64,000 nucleotides of DNA from Streptomyces sp. NBC_01717 (GCF_036248255.1 NZ_CP109178.1:3410001-3474000), one strand, 5' to 3'; positions 42,656 through 51,885 are shown, counted from the first letter of the stretch. Program-made: numbers and translations. Notes: generated by a model from the letters alone, not told the origin.

Positions 42656-42913
42656 ATGGACTGGCGTCACAACGCCGTTTGTCGTGAGGAAGACCCCGAG
42701 CTGTTCTTCCCCATCGGCAACACCGGTCCTGCGCTGCTGCAGATCGAGGAAGCCAAGGCCGTCTGCCGTCGCTGCCCCGTCATGGAGCAGTGCCTGCAGT
42801 GGGCGCTCGAGTCCGGCCAGGACTCCGGCGTCTGGGGTGGCCTCAGCGAGGACGAGCGCCGCGCAATGAAGCGCCGTGCCGCTCGCAACCGGGCGCGTAA
42901 CGCCAGCGCCTGA
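42656..42913 (+). CDS. wblE: WhiB-family transcriptional regulator WblE
   Basis: 85 residues from ATG 42656. The WhiB iron-sulfur cysteines are in AVCREED, KAVCRRCPVMEQC (C-x2-C-x5-C), and the turn GVWGGLSEDERRAMKRRAAR carries the G[VI]WGG motif and basic DNA-binding tail. It is a 4Fe-4S protein that partners sigma factors. The whole sequence is nearly what I recall for S. coelicolor WblE, including its genome position. WblE is among the most conserved WhiB proteins in actinobacteria. Confidence 0.95.
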   Translation: MDWRHNAVCREEDPELFFPIGNTGPALLQIEEAKAVCRRCPVMEQCLQWALESGQDSGVWGGLSEDERRAMKRRAARNRARNASA

Positions 42914-43020
42914 ACCGACGCCACCGCTACGAGCCTCAGTCAGGCGGCGCGTACAGAGCGTACGCACCACCCCGCCCCCCGAGTCGCAGCGCGCAGTACC
43001 CCCGAAGCGCATGCATGACC

Positions 43021-43057
43021 AGTGAGCCCGGACCGTCAACAACGGTCCGGGCTCACT
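43021..43057. terminator. Bidirectional terminator between wblE and the histidine kinase
   Basis: A perfect 16-bp stem (AGTGAGCCCGGACCGT 43021-43036 with ACGGTCCGGGCTCACT 43042-43057, loop CAACA). It separates two convergent genes. Confidence 0.88.
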
Positions 43058-43084
43058 GCTGTTCCCCCCGGGGAACAGCTCCGG

Positions 43085-44551
43085 CTACTTCTCCGCGCTG
43101 ACCGGGATGTCGAGGACCACCTGGGTGCCGCGCCCCGGAGCCGGGACCATGCCGAACGATCCGCTCAACTCACCCTCCACCAGCGTCCTTACGATCTGCA
43201 GCCCCAGGTTGCCGGCGCGCTGCGGGTCGAACCCCTCGGGCAGCCCGCACCCGTCGTCCTGGACGGTGATCAGCAACCGGCCCTCTGCCGGGGAGCCGCC
43301 GCGCACCGCGGAGACCTCCACCGTGCCGGTCTGGGCGACGGTGAACGCGTGCTCCAGTGCGTTCTGCAGCACCTCGGTGAGCACCATGGCCAGCGGAGTG
43401 GCCACTTCCGCATCGAGGATGCCGAAACGGCCCGTGCGACGGCAGGTGACCTTGCCCGGCGAGATCTCGGCCACCATCGCGATGACCCGGTCGGCGATCT
43501 CGTCGAACTCGACCCGCTCGTCCAGATTCTGGGACAGCGTCTCATGGACGATGGCGATCGAACCGACGCGCCGCACCGCCTCGTTGAGGGCCTCGCGGCC
43601 CTGCTCGGAATCCATCCGGCGGGCCTGCAGACGCAACAGGGCGGCCACGGTCTGGAGGTTGTTCTTCACCCGGTGGTGGATCTCCCGGATGGTGGCGTCC
43701 TTCGTGATCAACTCACGCTCGCGGCGGCGCAGTTCGGTCACGTCGCGGAGCAGGACCAGGGAGCCGATACGGACGCCCTTGGGCTTCAGCGGGATCGCCC
43801 GGAGCTGGATCACGCCGCCCGCGCACTCGACCTCGAACTCACGGGGCGCGTAACCGCTGGCCACTTTGACCAGGGCCTCGTCCACCGGGCCGCGGGACGG
43901 GGCGAGTTCGGCGGTGGTCTCGCCGAGGTGGTGTCCGACCAGGTCGGAGGCGAGGCCGAGGCGGTGGTACGCGGAGAGGCCGTTGGGGCTGGCGTACTGG
44001 ACGACGCCGTCGGCATCGAGCCTGATCAGCCCGTCGCCGACGCGTGGCGACGCATCCATGTCGACCTGCTGGCCGGGGAACGGGAAGGATCCGGCAGCGA
44101 TCATCTGGGCCAGGTCCGAGGCGGACTGGAGGTAGGTGAGCTCCAGTCGGGACGGGGTGCGGACGGTCAGGAGGTTGGTGTTCCGGGCGATGACCCCGAG
44201 GACCCTGCCCTCACGGCGGACGGGGATGGACTCGACCCGTACCGGCACCTCCTCCCGCCACTCCGGGTCGCCCTCGCGCACGATCCGGCCCTCGTCCAGC
44301 GCCGCGTCCAGCAGCGGACGGCGGCCGCGTGGCACCAGGTGGCCGACCATGTCGTCCTGGTAGGAGGTGGGGCCGGTGTTGGGCCGCATCTGGGCGACCG
44401 ACACATATCGGGTTCCGTCGCGGGTGGGCACCCAGAGGACCAGGTCGGCGAAGGACAGGTCGGAGAGCAGCTGCCACTCCGAGACCAGCAGATGCAGCCA
44501 CTCGAGGTCGGTGTCACTCAGGGCTGTGTGCTGGCGGACGAGGTCGTTCAT
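43085..44551 (-). CDS. PdtaS-like GAF/PAS sensor histidine kinase (HisKA_2)
   Basis: 488 residues from ATG 44551. A GAF-like domain occupies residues about 20-150, a PAS-like domain about 170-275 (LIRLDADGVVQYASPNGLSA), and the HisKA_2 box is REIHHRVKNNLQTVAALLRL with phospho-His at 292/293. The ATPase part has VLTEVLQNALEHAF (N-box) and VQDDGCGLPEGFDPQRAGNL (G-boxes). It is soluble, like mycobacterial PdtaS, which signals to an ANTAR-domain regulator. No response regulator gene is adjacent. A candidate dre site lies 121 bp upstream at 44672. Confidence 0.92.
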   Translation of the reverse strand: MNDLVRQHTALSDTDLEWLHLLVSEWQLLSDLSFADLVLWVPTRDGTRYVSVAQMRPNTGPTSYQDDMVGHLVPRGRRPLLDAALDEGRIVREGDPEWREEVPVRVESIPVRREGRVLGVIARNTNLLTVRTPSRLELTYLQSASDLAQMIAAGSFPFPGQQVDMDASPRVGDGLIRLDADGVVQYASPNGLSAYHRLGLASDLVGHHLGETTAELAPSRGPVDEALVKVASGYAPREFEVECAGGVIQLRAIPLKPKGVRIGSLVLLRDVTELRRRERELITKDATIREIHHRVKNNLQTVAALLRLQARRMDSEQGREALNEAVRRVGSIAIVHETLSQNLDERVEFDEIADRVIAMVAEISPGKVTCRRTGRFGILDAEVATPLAMVLTEVLQNALEHAFTVAQTGTVEVSAVRGGSPAEGRLLITVQDDGCGLPEGFDPQRAGNLGLQIVRTLVEGELSGSFGMVPAPGRGTQVVLDIPVSAEK

Positions 44552-44892
44552 GGAGGGCACGTGTGCGAGCGTACCTGTGGATACGCACTGGTTCCGAACC
44601 GAACGACCGGCCTGCACGTGCAAGGGGGAAGGGGCCGGAAATTGCCGCGCTCCGATGGATGGACACAGGTGAATGGTCTAGTCCACAATGCTCAAGACAG
44701 AGCTTCCGCTCTCCCCGCACAGGAGAGCGGATCGAGGTGGCCGCGCTCTCTGCCCTGACTGCGACGGCACCTCTCCCCGGCCGGGGGCACCGCACACCGC
44801 CGGCCGAGCAACTCCGGGCTGCGGTGCCGGACGGGCTGAGGGTCCCGTCCCGGCGCCGCGGCCCGCGGGTGTTTCTGCGGGCTGCCCCGTGT
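44552..44892. other. Intergenic region, histidine kinase / SIS gene
   Basis: No gene is supported. It contains a 9-bp hairpin CCGCTCTCC (44706-44714) / GGAGAGCGG (44722-44730) and the dre-like site at 44672-44687. The 3' end of the SIS gene faces the 5' end of the kinase, so it serves as terminator for one and promoter for the other. Confidence 0.4.
44672..44687. promoter_or_regulatory. Candidate DasR site (dre-like)
   Basis: AATGGTCTAGTCCACA fits the dre consensus ANTGGTCTAGACCANT except at one central base and the last. It lies 121 bp upstream of the sensor kinase, which is transcribed away from it. Confidence 0.5.
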
Positions 44893-45963
44893 TCAGCGGG
44901 TCTCGGTGACCTTGGCCAACGCGCGGGGCGCGTCCGGGTCCTGGCCGCGAGCGATCGTCACCTCGTACGCCAGCAACTGCAGCGGCAGGATCTCCAGGAT
45001 CGGCTGGACCTCCTCGGCGACCCCGGCCGTCGGCAGCACGAAGCCCGCGGACGCCGCTTCCACCTGGGCCTTCGGGCCGACCACGAAGAGGTCCGCGCCA
45101 CGGCCGCGCAGCCGGTCCAGGACCGGCTGGAGTGCCTCGCCGCCCCGGCCGTCGGTGACCACGGCGATCACCGGGGAGATGTTGTCGACCATGGCGAGCG
45201 GGCCGTGCAGCAGATCGGCGCCGGAGTAGGAGAGAGCGGGGATGTAGCTCGTCTCCATCAGCTTCAGGGCGGCTTCCTTGGCCGTGGGGTAGCCGTAGCC
45301 GCGCGAGGTGATGACCATGCGCTCGGCGAAGCGGTAGCGCGACGCCAGACCCTTGATCTCGTCCTTGCGGGCCAGAACCGCTTCGGCCAGCTCCGGCAGG
45401 ATCGCGGCGGCGGAGCCGTCCCCGCCGCGCAGCCCCTCGACGAAGAGGTAGAGGGACAGCAGGGAGGCGGTGTACGTCTTGGTGGCCGGGAGGGCCTTCT
45501 CCGGGCCCGCCAGGATGTCGATGTGGTGCTCGGAGACGGCGGCGAGCGGCGAGTCCGGGTTGTTGGTGACGGCCAGGGTGATCGCGCCGGCCTCGCGGGC
45601 CGCCCGGGTGGAGGCCACCAGGTCGGGCGAGCCGCCGGACTGGCTGACGGTGATGACGAGGACGTCTCGCAGGTCCGGCTTGGCACCGTACGCCGTGGTG
45701 GTCGACATCGACGCCAGACCGCAGGGCAGGCCGAGCCGGATCTCGAGCAGGTACTTGGCGTAGAGCGCCGCGTTGTCCGACGTACCGCGGGCGGTGAGGA
45801 GGACGAAGCGCGGGTGCTTCGCCGCGATCTCGGCGGCCACCGCCCGGATCTCCGGGGCTCCCCGGTCGAGGATGCGGCGCAGCACCCCGGGCTGCTCGGC
45901 CATCTCGCCGGACATGATGCGGCCCGGCCGCTCGCCCTCTTCGGCCGGAAACGTGGCGGACAT
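44893..45963 (-). CDS. SIS-domain sugar isomerase (GlmS-isomerase-like)
   Basis: 356 residues from ATG 45963. Two SIS domains are visible: FVLLTARGTSDNAALYAKYL and VLVITVSQSGGSPDLVASTR in the first, GYGYPTAKEAALKLMETSYI and VIAVVTDGRGGEALQPVLDR in the second. It resembles the isomerase half of GlmS without the glutaminase part, so it may act as a sugar-phosphate deaminase/isomerase in aminosugar use. It is divergent from nagB with a dre site between them, which points to DasR control. Confidence 0.88.
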   Translation of the reverse strand: MSATFPAEEGERPGRIMSGEMAEQPGVLRRILDRGAPEIRAVAAEIAAKHPRFVLLTARGTSDNAALYAKYLLEIRLGLPCGLASMSTTTAYGAKPDLRDVLVITVSQSGGSPDLVASTRAAREAGAITLAVTNNPDSPLAAVSEHHIDILAGPEKALPATKTYTASLLSLYLFVEGLRGGDGSAAAILPELAEAVLARKDEIKGLASRYRFAERMVITSRGYGYPTAKEAALKLMETSYIPALSYSGADLLHGPLAMVDNISPVIAVVTDGRGGEALQPVLDRLRGRGADLFVVGPKAQVEAASAGFVLPTAGVAEEVQPILEILPLQLLAYEVTIARGQDPDAPRALAKVTETR

Positions 45964-46124
45964 GTCGGGTGCCTCCCAGAGGTGTCTCGGTGCGTCCGGA
46001 GCGGCGGTCCGACCAAGTCGACCACGGGAAAGCCGGGGCCCGCCAGCGGGCCGCGGCCGGACAGCGCACGAACGGCATCCGGACGTCACCGCAGGGTCGT
46101 CCGGCTCTGCTAGATTAGGTCTCG

Positions 46125-46140
46125 ATTGGTCTATACCACA
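46125..46140. promoter_or_regulatory. DasR-responsive element (dre) between the SIS gene and nagB
   Basis: ATTGGTCTATACCACA matches the dre consensus closely (one central mismatch and the last base). It lies 33 bp upstream of the nagB GTG and 162 bp from the SIS gene start. DasR is encoded 6 kb away and is known to bind such sites in front of nagB. Confidence 0.85.
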
Positions 46141-46172
46141 CATCATCACCTCCTCAGATCGGCAGGCCCCGC

Positions 46173-46958
46173 GTGGAAGTTGTCATCGTCCCGGACGCCA
46201 AGGCAGGCGGCGAGCTCATCGCGGGGGCCATCGGCGCCCTGCTCAGCCGAAAGCCGGACGCACTTCTCGGCGTTGCCACCGGTTCGACCCCGCTGCCCAT
46301 CTACCAGGCACTGACCGCCAAGGTCCGCTCCGGCGAGGTGGACGCCTCGCGCGCCCGCATCTGCCAGCTCGACGAGTACGTCGGACTGCCGGCCGGCCAC
46401 CCCGAGTCGTACCGCTCGGTGGTGCTGCGCGAGGTCGTCGAACCGCTCGGCCTGTCCGAGGCGTCCTTCATGGGCCCCGACGGCTCCGCCGAGGACGTGC
46501 AGGCCGCCTGCGAGGCGTACGACAAGGCGCTCGCCGCAGCCGGCGGGGTGGACCTGCAGCTGCTCGGCATCGGCACCGACGGTCACATCGGCTTCAACGA
46601 GCCGTGCTCCTCGCTCGCGTCCCGCACCCGGATCAAGACGCTCACCGAGCAGACCCGGATCGACAACGCGCGCTTCTTCGACAACGACATCAGCCAGGTG
46701 CCGCACCACGTCATCACCCAGGGCATAGGCACCATCCTGGAATCCCGCCACCCGATCCTGCTGGCCACGGGCGAGGGCAAGGCCGAGGCGGTGGCGCAGA
46801 CGGTCGAGGGGCCGGTGGCGGCGTTCGTCCCGGCGTCGGCACTGCAGCTGCATCCGCATGCGACGGTGGTGGTGGACGAGGCGGCGGCGTCGAAGCTGAA
46901 GCTGGCGGACTACTTCCGCGCCACGTACGCGGCGAAGCCGCGGTGGCAGGGGATCTAG
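46173..46958 (+). CDS. nagB: Glucosamine-6-phosphate deaminase
   Basis: 261 residues, GTG 46173. The N-terminal VEVVIVPDAKAGGELIAGAI and ALLGVATGSTPLPIYQALTA form the phosphate-binding part. LDEYVGLPAGHPESYRSVV and LLGIGTDGHIGFNEPCSSLA carry the catalytic Asp/His/Glu signature of NagB. It converts GlcN-6-P to fructose-6-P and ammonia, feeding chitin-derived aminosugar into glycolysis. A dre site lies just upstream, and GlcN-6-P is the inducer that releases DasR. Confidence 0.96.
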   Translation: MEVVIVPDAKAGGELIAGAIGALLSRKPDALLGVATGSTPLPIYQALTAKVRSGEVDASRARICQLDEYVGLPAGHPESYRSVVLREVVEPLGLSEASFMGPDGSAEDVQAACEAYDKALAAAGGVDLQLLGIGTDGHIGFNEPCSSLASRTRIKTLTEQTRIDNARFFDNDISQVPHHVITQGIGTILESRHPILLATGEGKAEAVAQTVEGPVAAFVPASALQLHPHATVVVDEAAASKLKLADYFRATYAAKPRWQGI

Positions 46959-46969
46959 GTCTCCGGACG

Positions 46970-47010
46970 TGGAAGGGCCGGGGCACCGTGGCGGTGTCCC
47001 GGCCCTTCCA
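46970..47010. terminator. Terminator between nagB and the GH3 gene
   Basis: TGGAAGGGCCGGGGCACC (46970-46987) pairs with GGTGTCCCGGCCCTTCCA (46993-47010) with one G-U, loop GTGGC. It separates convergent genes. Confidence 0.8.
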
Positions 47011-47038
47011 TGTTGCCCGAACGCCGGACGAGCTCGGC

Positions 47039-48586
47039 TCAGTCGTCGGACGCGGTCGGGTGAGGTGCCCCCGTGATGGCTTCCGCTGCCGCGACTCCGC
47101 AGACCCGTGCGGCTCCGTGGGTCACTATGTACAGCGCTCCCCGCGGCTCCGCCTGCGGTACGCCCATCTCGACCACCACCGTGTCGGGGCGCTCCGCCAG
47201 CAGCGTGGTGAGTGCCTCGCGTATCCACGCGTGCCGGTGGGCGTCACGGACGACCGCGACGATGCGCCGCTCCCCCGCGGCCCGGATCGCCGAGGCCGCC
47301 GGTTCCTCGGTCTCGCCGCTGTACGTGTCGGTCGCGGTGCCGGGCAGGACCCGGGCCAGTTCGGCCGCGACGCCCCAAGGGGTCTCGTCACCGACCGCAA
47401 TGTTCGCGACGGGGGTGAACGCGGCCACGTACGCCGGTTCGGTGAGCGGATCGGCGGCGCCGCTCAGCCGCAGCGCGCGACGCGCGGCGACCAGGCCGAT
47501 GTCGGACGCGATACCGGTGCCGGGCGCGGTCCCCTCCTGCGTTGCCGCGCCCGGCTCCGGGACAGCCCTCCGGGCCCGCTGCGTCCAGGACGCGAGGGCA
47601 CGTACCCGTGCCGCCGCGTCGGCCAGCCGCTCCTCGGGCAGTTCGCCGGCCCGTACCGCCGCCACCAGCGCGTCGCGCAGCCGCAGCACGGTGGCCTCGT
47701 CCTCCAGCCCGCCGCCGACACAGATCGCATCGGCGCCCGCGGCGATCGCGAGGACGGAGCCGCGCTCGATTCCGTACGTCGCGGAGATGGCCTGCATCTC
47801 CATGCCGTCGGTGACGATCAGACCGTCGTAGCCCAACTCGTTGCGCAGCAGACCCGTGAGGATCTGCGGGCTCAGGGTCGCCGGGCGGTCCGGGTCGAGC
47901 GCGGGCAGCAGGATATGCGCGCTCATCACCGATTTGGAACCCGCTGCGATCGCCGCCCGGAAAGGCACCAGCTCACGGGCGTGCAGAGTGTCGAGGTCCA
48001 CATCGATGCGGGGCAGCGCATGGTGCGAGTCGACGGCGGTGTCACCGTGTCCCGGGAAGTGCTTGGTGCAGGCGGCCACCCCGGCGGCCTGGAGGCCCTC
48101 GATGTACGCGGCGGTGTGCCGGGCGACGAGGTGCGGGTCGGCTCCGAAGGACCGTACGCCGATGACCGGGTTGTCCGGGTTCGAGTTGACGTCGGCGGAC
48201 GGCGCCCAGTTGAGGTTGACGCCGCACTCGGCGAGTCGGCGGCCCAGCTCCTGAGCGACCGCGCGGGTCAGCTCCGGGTCGTCGACGGCCCCGAGGGCGA
48301 GGTTGCCGGGGAAGGACGAGCCATGACGCACCTCCAGTCGGGTGACATCACCGCCCTCCTCGTCGATCGCGACGAGCACGTCGTCCCGCTCGGCCCTGAG
48401 CTGGGCGGTGAGCGCGGCGAGCTGTTCCGGCGTCTCGATGTTGCGGCCGAAGAGGCCGACGGAGGAGAGGCCTTCACCGACGCGGCGCAGCAGCCAGTCC
48501 GGGGCGGTGGTGCCGGTGAACCCCGGCTGCAGGACGGCGAGGGCGTCGCGCGTGACGGTGTCCGTGGTGGAGGTGAAGGTGGTCAT
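47039..48586 (-). CDS. GH3 beta-N-acetylhexosaminidase (NagZ-like), cytoplasmic
   Basis: 515 residues. The NagZ-type motif KHFPGHGDT is at 175-183 with the DSH acid/base dyad (Asp186, His188), and the nucleophile Asp260 lies in GLIVTDGMEMQAIS. VNLNWAPSADVNSNPDNPVI is typical of the barrel. There is no signal peptide, so it acts on imported chitooligosaccharide or muropeptide sugar. It is the last gene of the das operon, starting 9 nt after dasC, and should work on what DasABC imports. The C-terminal domain is an extra alpha/beta sandwich. Confidence 0.92.
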   Translation of the reverse strand: MTTFTSTTDTVTRDALAVLQPGFTGTTAPDWLLRRVGEGLSSVGLFGRNIETPEQLAALTAQLRAERDDVLVAIDEEGGDVTRLEVRHGSSFPGNLALGAVDDPELTRAVAQELGRRLAECGVNLNWAPSADVNSNPDNPVIGVRSFGADPHLVARHTAAYIEGLQAAGVAACTKHFPGHGDTAVDSHHALPRIDVDLDTLHARELVPFRAAIAAGSKSVMSAHILLPALDPDRPATLSPQILTGLLRNELGYDGLIVTDGMEMQAISATYGIERGSVLAIAAGADAICVGGGLEDEATVLRLRDALVAAVRAGELPEERLADAAARVRALASWTQRARRAVPEPGAATQEGTAPGTGIASDIGLVAARRALRLSGAADPLTEPAYVAAFTPVANIAVGDETPWGVAAELARVLPGTATDTYSGETEEPAASAIRAAGERRIVAVVRDAHRHAWIREALTTLLAERPDTVVVEMGVPQAEPRGALYIVTHGAARVCGVAAAEAITGAPHPTASDD

Positions 48587-48595
48587 GGGGCGGCG

Positions 48596-49426
48596 TTATC
48601 CCTTCACGGCGCCGTCGGTAAGACCGCTGACGGCCTTGCGCTGCAGGTAGATGAAGAGGATCAGGATCGGTACGGCGAAGAGCGAGGAGGCGGCCATGGT
48701 CGCCCCCCAGTCGTCACCGAACGCGGTCTGGAACTGGGAGAGCCAGAGCGGCAGGGTCTGCGACTCGATGTCCTTGTTGAGGATGAGGACGAGCGGGAAT
48801 TCGTTCCAGGCGGTGACGAAGCCGAAGAGCGAGGTCGCCATCAGGCCGGGGCCGAGCAGCGGCAGGATCACCTTCATGAAGGCCTGCGGGCGGGTGCAGC
48901 CGTCGACCATCGCGGACTCCTCCAGCTCCCTCGGCACCGAGGCGACGTAGCCGCGCAGCGTCAGGATGGTGAAGGGCAGGACCATCATCATGTAGAAGAT
49001 CGTCAGCGGTACCAGGCTGTTCAGCATGTCCGCGTCGCGGACCAGCATGTAGATCGCGATGACCATGACTTCCCACGGCGCCATCTGCGCGATCATGAAG
49101 GTCAGCAGGATGCCGCGCCGGCCCTTGAAGCGCATGCGCGCCATCGCGAAGGACGCCAGCAGCGCGATCACCAGCGAGGCAGCCACGGAGAGCACGGTGA
49201 CGGTGAACGAGTTGCGGACCAGGGTCCAGAAGTGGTCGGCCGCGACGGCCTTCTCGAAGTGGTCGAAGGTGATGTCGGTGGGGAACCACACCGGGGTGTC
49301 GGTGATGATGTCGCCGGTCGGCTTGAAGGCCGTGCTGAACATCCAGTAGACGGGGAAGGCGAAGGCTATGAAGAGGACGACTGCCGTCGCGTTGGGCCAG
49401 ATCCGGCCGATCAGTGAGCGCCTCAC
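48596..49426 (-). CDS. dasC: Chitooligosaccharide ABC transporter permease DasC
   Basis: 276 residues, GTG 49426 overlapping the dasB stop. Six membrane spans (NATAVVLFIAFAFPVYWMFS, ILLTFMIAQMAPWEVMVIAI and others) with the EAA loop EESAMVDGCTRPQAFMKVIL, the MalG/CUT1 pattern. Paired with DasB it forms the channel for N,N'-diacetylchitobiose. No ATPase gene is present; in Streptomyces the shared MsiK protein energises this importer. Confidence 0.93.
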   Translation of the reverse strand: MRRSLIGRIWPNATAVVLFIAFAFPVYWMFSTAFKPTGDIITDTPVWFPTDITFDHFEKAVAADHFWTLVRNSFTVTVLSVAASLVIALLASFAMARMRFKGRRGILLTFMIAQMAPWEVMVIAIYMLVRDADMLNSLVPLTIFYMMMVLPFTILTLRGYVASVPRELEESAMVDGCTRPQAFMKVILPLLGPGLMATSLFGFVTAWNEFPLVLILNKDIESQTLPLWLSQFQTAFGDDWGATMAASSLFAVPILILFIYLQRKAVSGLTDGAVKG

Positions 49427-50409
49427 AGCTCGTCCTCCTCTTGCTTGAGTACGGTGCGCAGGTAGTAGCCGGTCATCGCCAGCAGGACGATGATCGTCAG
49501 GAACGAGATGGCCGAACCCATGCCGAAGTGCTGGTTGCCGACACCTTCGACGAAGGCGTAGACGGGCAGGGTCTCGGTGAGCCGGTCCGGGCCGCCGCCG
49601 TTGATCGCGAAGAGCTGGGCGAAGGACTTGAAGACCCAGATGACTTCGAGGAACGTGGTGGCCAGCAGGAACGGCTTGAGGAACGGGAACGTCACCGAGG
49701 TGAAGCTCTTCCAGGTTCCGGCGCCGTCGAGCGACGCGGCCTCGTACAGCTCCTTGGGGATCGTCGTCGACGCGGCGTACAGGTTGATCGCCACGAACGG
49801 GATGGACATCCAGACGATCACCAGGGTGACCAGCGAGAAGGTGGAGAACTGGGTGCTCGTCCAGTTGTAGTCGGCCATGGAGTGCCAGCCGAGACCGTCG
49901 AGCACGTAGTTGACGACACCGAAGCGCTGGGCGAACAGCCACTGGTAGACCGTGGTCGCGGCGATGAGCGGCATGGCCCAGGCGAGCACGAGGCCCAGCA
50001 TGAGCAGCAGCCGCATCTTCTTGCCGAGGCGCGCGAGCAGCAGGCCGATCAGGGTCCCGAGCACCATGATCAGGACAACGTTGGCGGCGGTGAAGAAGAT
50101 CGAACGCTCGACGACCTTCCAGAAGTCCGAACTGCCGAGGACTTCGGTGTAGTTGTCGAAGCCGTTCCATTCGGTCAGGTGGAGGATCAGCTGGCGCGGG
50201 TTGAGGTTCTGGAACGACAGCATGCCGTTCTTGACCAGCGGATAGCCCAGGAGCACCGCTGTGACGAGCAGTGCGGGCAGGAGGAGCAGATACGGGGCCG
50301 GGCCACCGACCCGCTTCTTGCTCGATGCGGCAGGGCCGCCGGGAGGCGCGTCATCCTTGCGGACGCCGGCTGCCGGGACCGAGTCCACTTGTTCGGTCTG
50401 CACTGACAT
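49423..50409 (-). CDS. dasB: Chitooligosaccharide ABC transporter permease DasB
   Basis: 328 residues from ATG 50409 (AGAAGAG 9 nt upstream; ATG 50418 is the alternative). After a disordered tail come six spans (PAPYLLLLPALLVTAVLLGY, NVVLIMVLGTLIGLLLARLG and others) and the EAA loop YEAASLDGAGTWKSFTSVTF, the MalF-like type. It works with DasC and the binding protein DasA. It starts 84 bp after the dasA stop. Confidence 0.93.
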   Translation of the reverse strand: MSVQTEQVDSVPAAGVRKDDAPPGGPAASSKKRVGGPAPYLLLLPALLVTAVLLGYPLVKNGMLSFQNLNPRQLILHLTEWNGFDNYTEVLGSSDFWKVVERSIFFTAANVVLIMVLGTLIGLLLARLGKKMRLLLMLGLVLAWAMPLIAATTVYQWLFAQRFGVVNYVLDGLGWHSMADYNWTSTQFSTFSLVTLVIVWMSIPFVAINLYAASTTIPKELYEAASLDGAGTWKSFTSVTFPFLKPFLLATTFLEVIWVFKSFAQLFAINGGGPDRLTETLPVYAFVEGVGNQHFGMGSAISFLTIIVLLAMTGYYLRTVLKQEEDEL

Positions 50410-50493
50410 GCTCGCCATCTCTTCTCGGGCCGTACGGTCGAGTCACGCGGGAGCGCCGGGGGGCGGGCGACGCCCGCCCCCCGGCGTGTGCGG

Positions 50494-51777
50494 TCAGCTC
50501 GTCTGCGAGAGACGCTTGTTGATCTCCGACTCGACGGCCTTGGCGGCGTCGGCCGGGGACTTGCCGTTCAGAACCGCGGTCATGTAGCTCTTGATCGGGT
50601 TCGGCGCGTTCTCGACAGCGGCCCACTCGGGGATGAGCGGGGTGGTGCCACCGCCGACGGCGGCCGGGGCCGCGGCCTCGGCGGCGCCGTTGCCGGTCAG
50701 GTTGGAGTTGAGCGACTCCTTGTTCGGGATGACGCCGTTCTCCTTGGCCAGCTGGCCCTCGAACTGGTCGGACAGGGCGAGCTTCAGGAACTCCTTGGCG
50801 AGGTCCTGCTTCTTGCTGCCCGCGGCGACGGCGAAGTTGGAGCCACCGAGGAAGACGCCCTCGGGCTTGTCGGCGGTCTCACCCGGGATGGTGAAGTAGC
50901 CGATGTCACCCTCGATCTTCTTGTTGGCCGCGATGGCCGTGCCGGCCTCCCAGCCCATGCCGATGAAGGCACCGACGTTGCCCTTGGCGAAGACCTCGGC
51001 CTGCTGCGGGGTCGCCTCGTCCTTGTCCTTGGGGGCCTTGGAGTAGGACTGGTACTTCTTGTAGAGCTCCATGGCCGCGGCGACCTTGGGGTCGGAGAGG
51101 TTGGAGACGTACTTGTCGCCTTCCTTCTTCACGAGGTCCGCACCCTGACCGATGGTCAGACCGTCGAAGAAGTACCAGTTCTGGCCGGGCATGTAGATCG
51201 GCTCGGCCTTGCCCTTCTTCTTGATGGCGTCGAGGTCCTTGAAGAAGTCGTCGCGCGTCTTCGGGGTGTCCTTGATGCCGGCGTCGGCCCAGACCTTCTT
51301 GTTGTAGATGACGACGCGGTTGGCGAAGTACCACGGGGCGGCGTACTGCTTGCCGTCGAAGACCGAGGACTTGTTGAGCGCGTCGACCCAGTCGCCGCCG
51401 ATCTCCTGCTTGAGGTCGCTCAGGTCGGCGAGGCCACCGGTGGCCGCGTACGCCGGGGTCTGGGTGTTGCCGACCTCGATGACGTCCGGCGGGGTCGACT
51501 CGGAGAGGGCCGTCGTGATCTTCTGCTGGATGCCGTCCCACTTCTGGGTCTGGAACTTCAGCGTGGCGCCGGTCTTCTTCTTGAAGGCCGCGGTCAGGTC
51601 CTTGGTCCAGCCGGGAGGCGTGGAGCCGTCCATGGCCCAGACGGTCAGCGTCTGGCCCTTGTAGCTGTCGGGGCCGGTCTTCTTGCCACTGTCGCCCTTG
51701 CCGTCGTCCGAGCCACAGGCAGTGGCACCGGCCATGAGAGCTACGACACCAATGGCCGCGATGAGTCCGCGCTTCAC
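50494..51777 (-). CDS. dasA: Chitooligosaccharide-binding lipoprotein DasA
   Basis: 427 residues. A lipoprotein signal (MKRGLIAAIGVVALMAGATA, then Cys21) anchors it outside the membrane. The CUT1-type body shows TLTVWAMDGSTPPGWTKDLT, PDVIEVGNTQTPAYAATGGL, APWYFANRVVIYNKKVWADA and GAFIGMGWEAGTAIAANKKI. In S. coelicolor DasA binds N,N'-diacetylchitobiose and links chitin use to development. It heads the dasABC-GH3 operon. Two dre-like sites at 51886 and 51910 lie in the dasA-dasR spacer. Confidence 0.95.
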   Translation of the reverse strand: MKRGLIAAIGVVALMAGATACGSDDGKGDSGKKTGPDSYKGQTLTVWAMDGSTPPGWTKDLTAAFKKKTGATLKFQTQKWDGIQQKITTALSESTPPDVIEVGNTQTPAYAATGGLADLSDLKQEIGGDWVDALNKSSVFDGKQYAAPWYFANRVVIYNKKVWADAGIKDTPKTRDDFFKDLDAIKKKGKAEPIYMPGQNWYFFDGLTIGQGADLVKKEGDKYVSNLSDPKVAAAMELYKKYQSYSKAPKDKDEATPQQAEVFAKGNVGAFIGMGWEAGTAIAANKKIEGDIGYFTIPGETADKPEGVFLGGSNFAVAAGSKKQDLAKEFLKLALSDQFEGQLAKENGVIPNKESLNSNLTGNGAAEAAAPAAVGGGTTPLIPEWAAVENAPNPIKSYMTAVLNGKSPADAAKAVESEINKRLSQTS

Positions 51778-51885
51778 GACACCCTCCTCAGGGATGCAAG
51801 AGAATTCCCCCCACCACCCGAGATCGCCGTCCGTCGCACAACCTCATACGACGGGTACTGCCCGTGGGGCTGGGACCTGGTCTTT

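Noticed and set aside
45773..49417. A 1214-codon plus-strand open frame
   Set aside because: Antisense to the SIS, GH3 and dasC genes and out of frame with nagB; composition is typical of a frame shadow.
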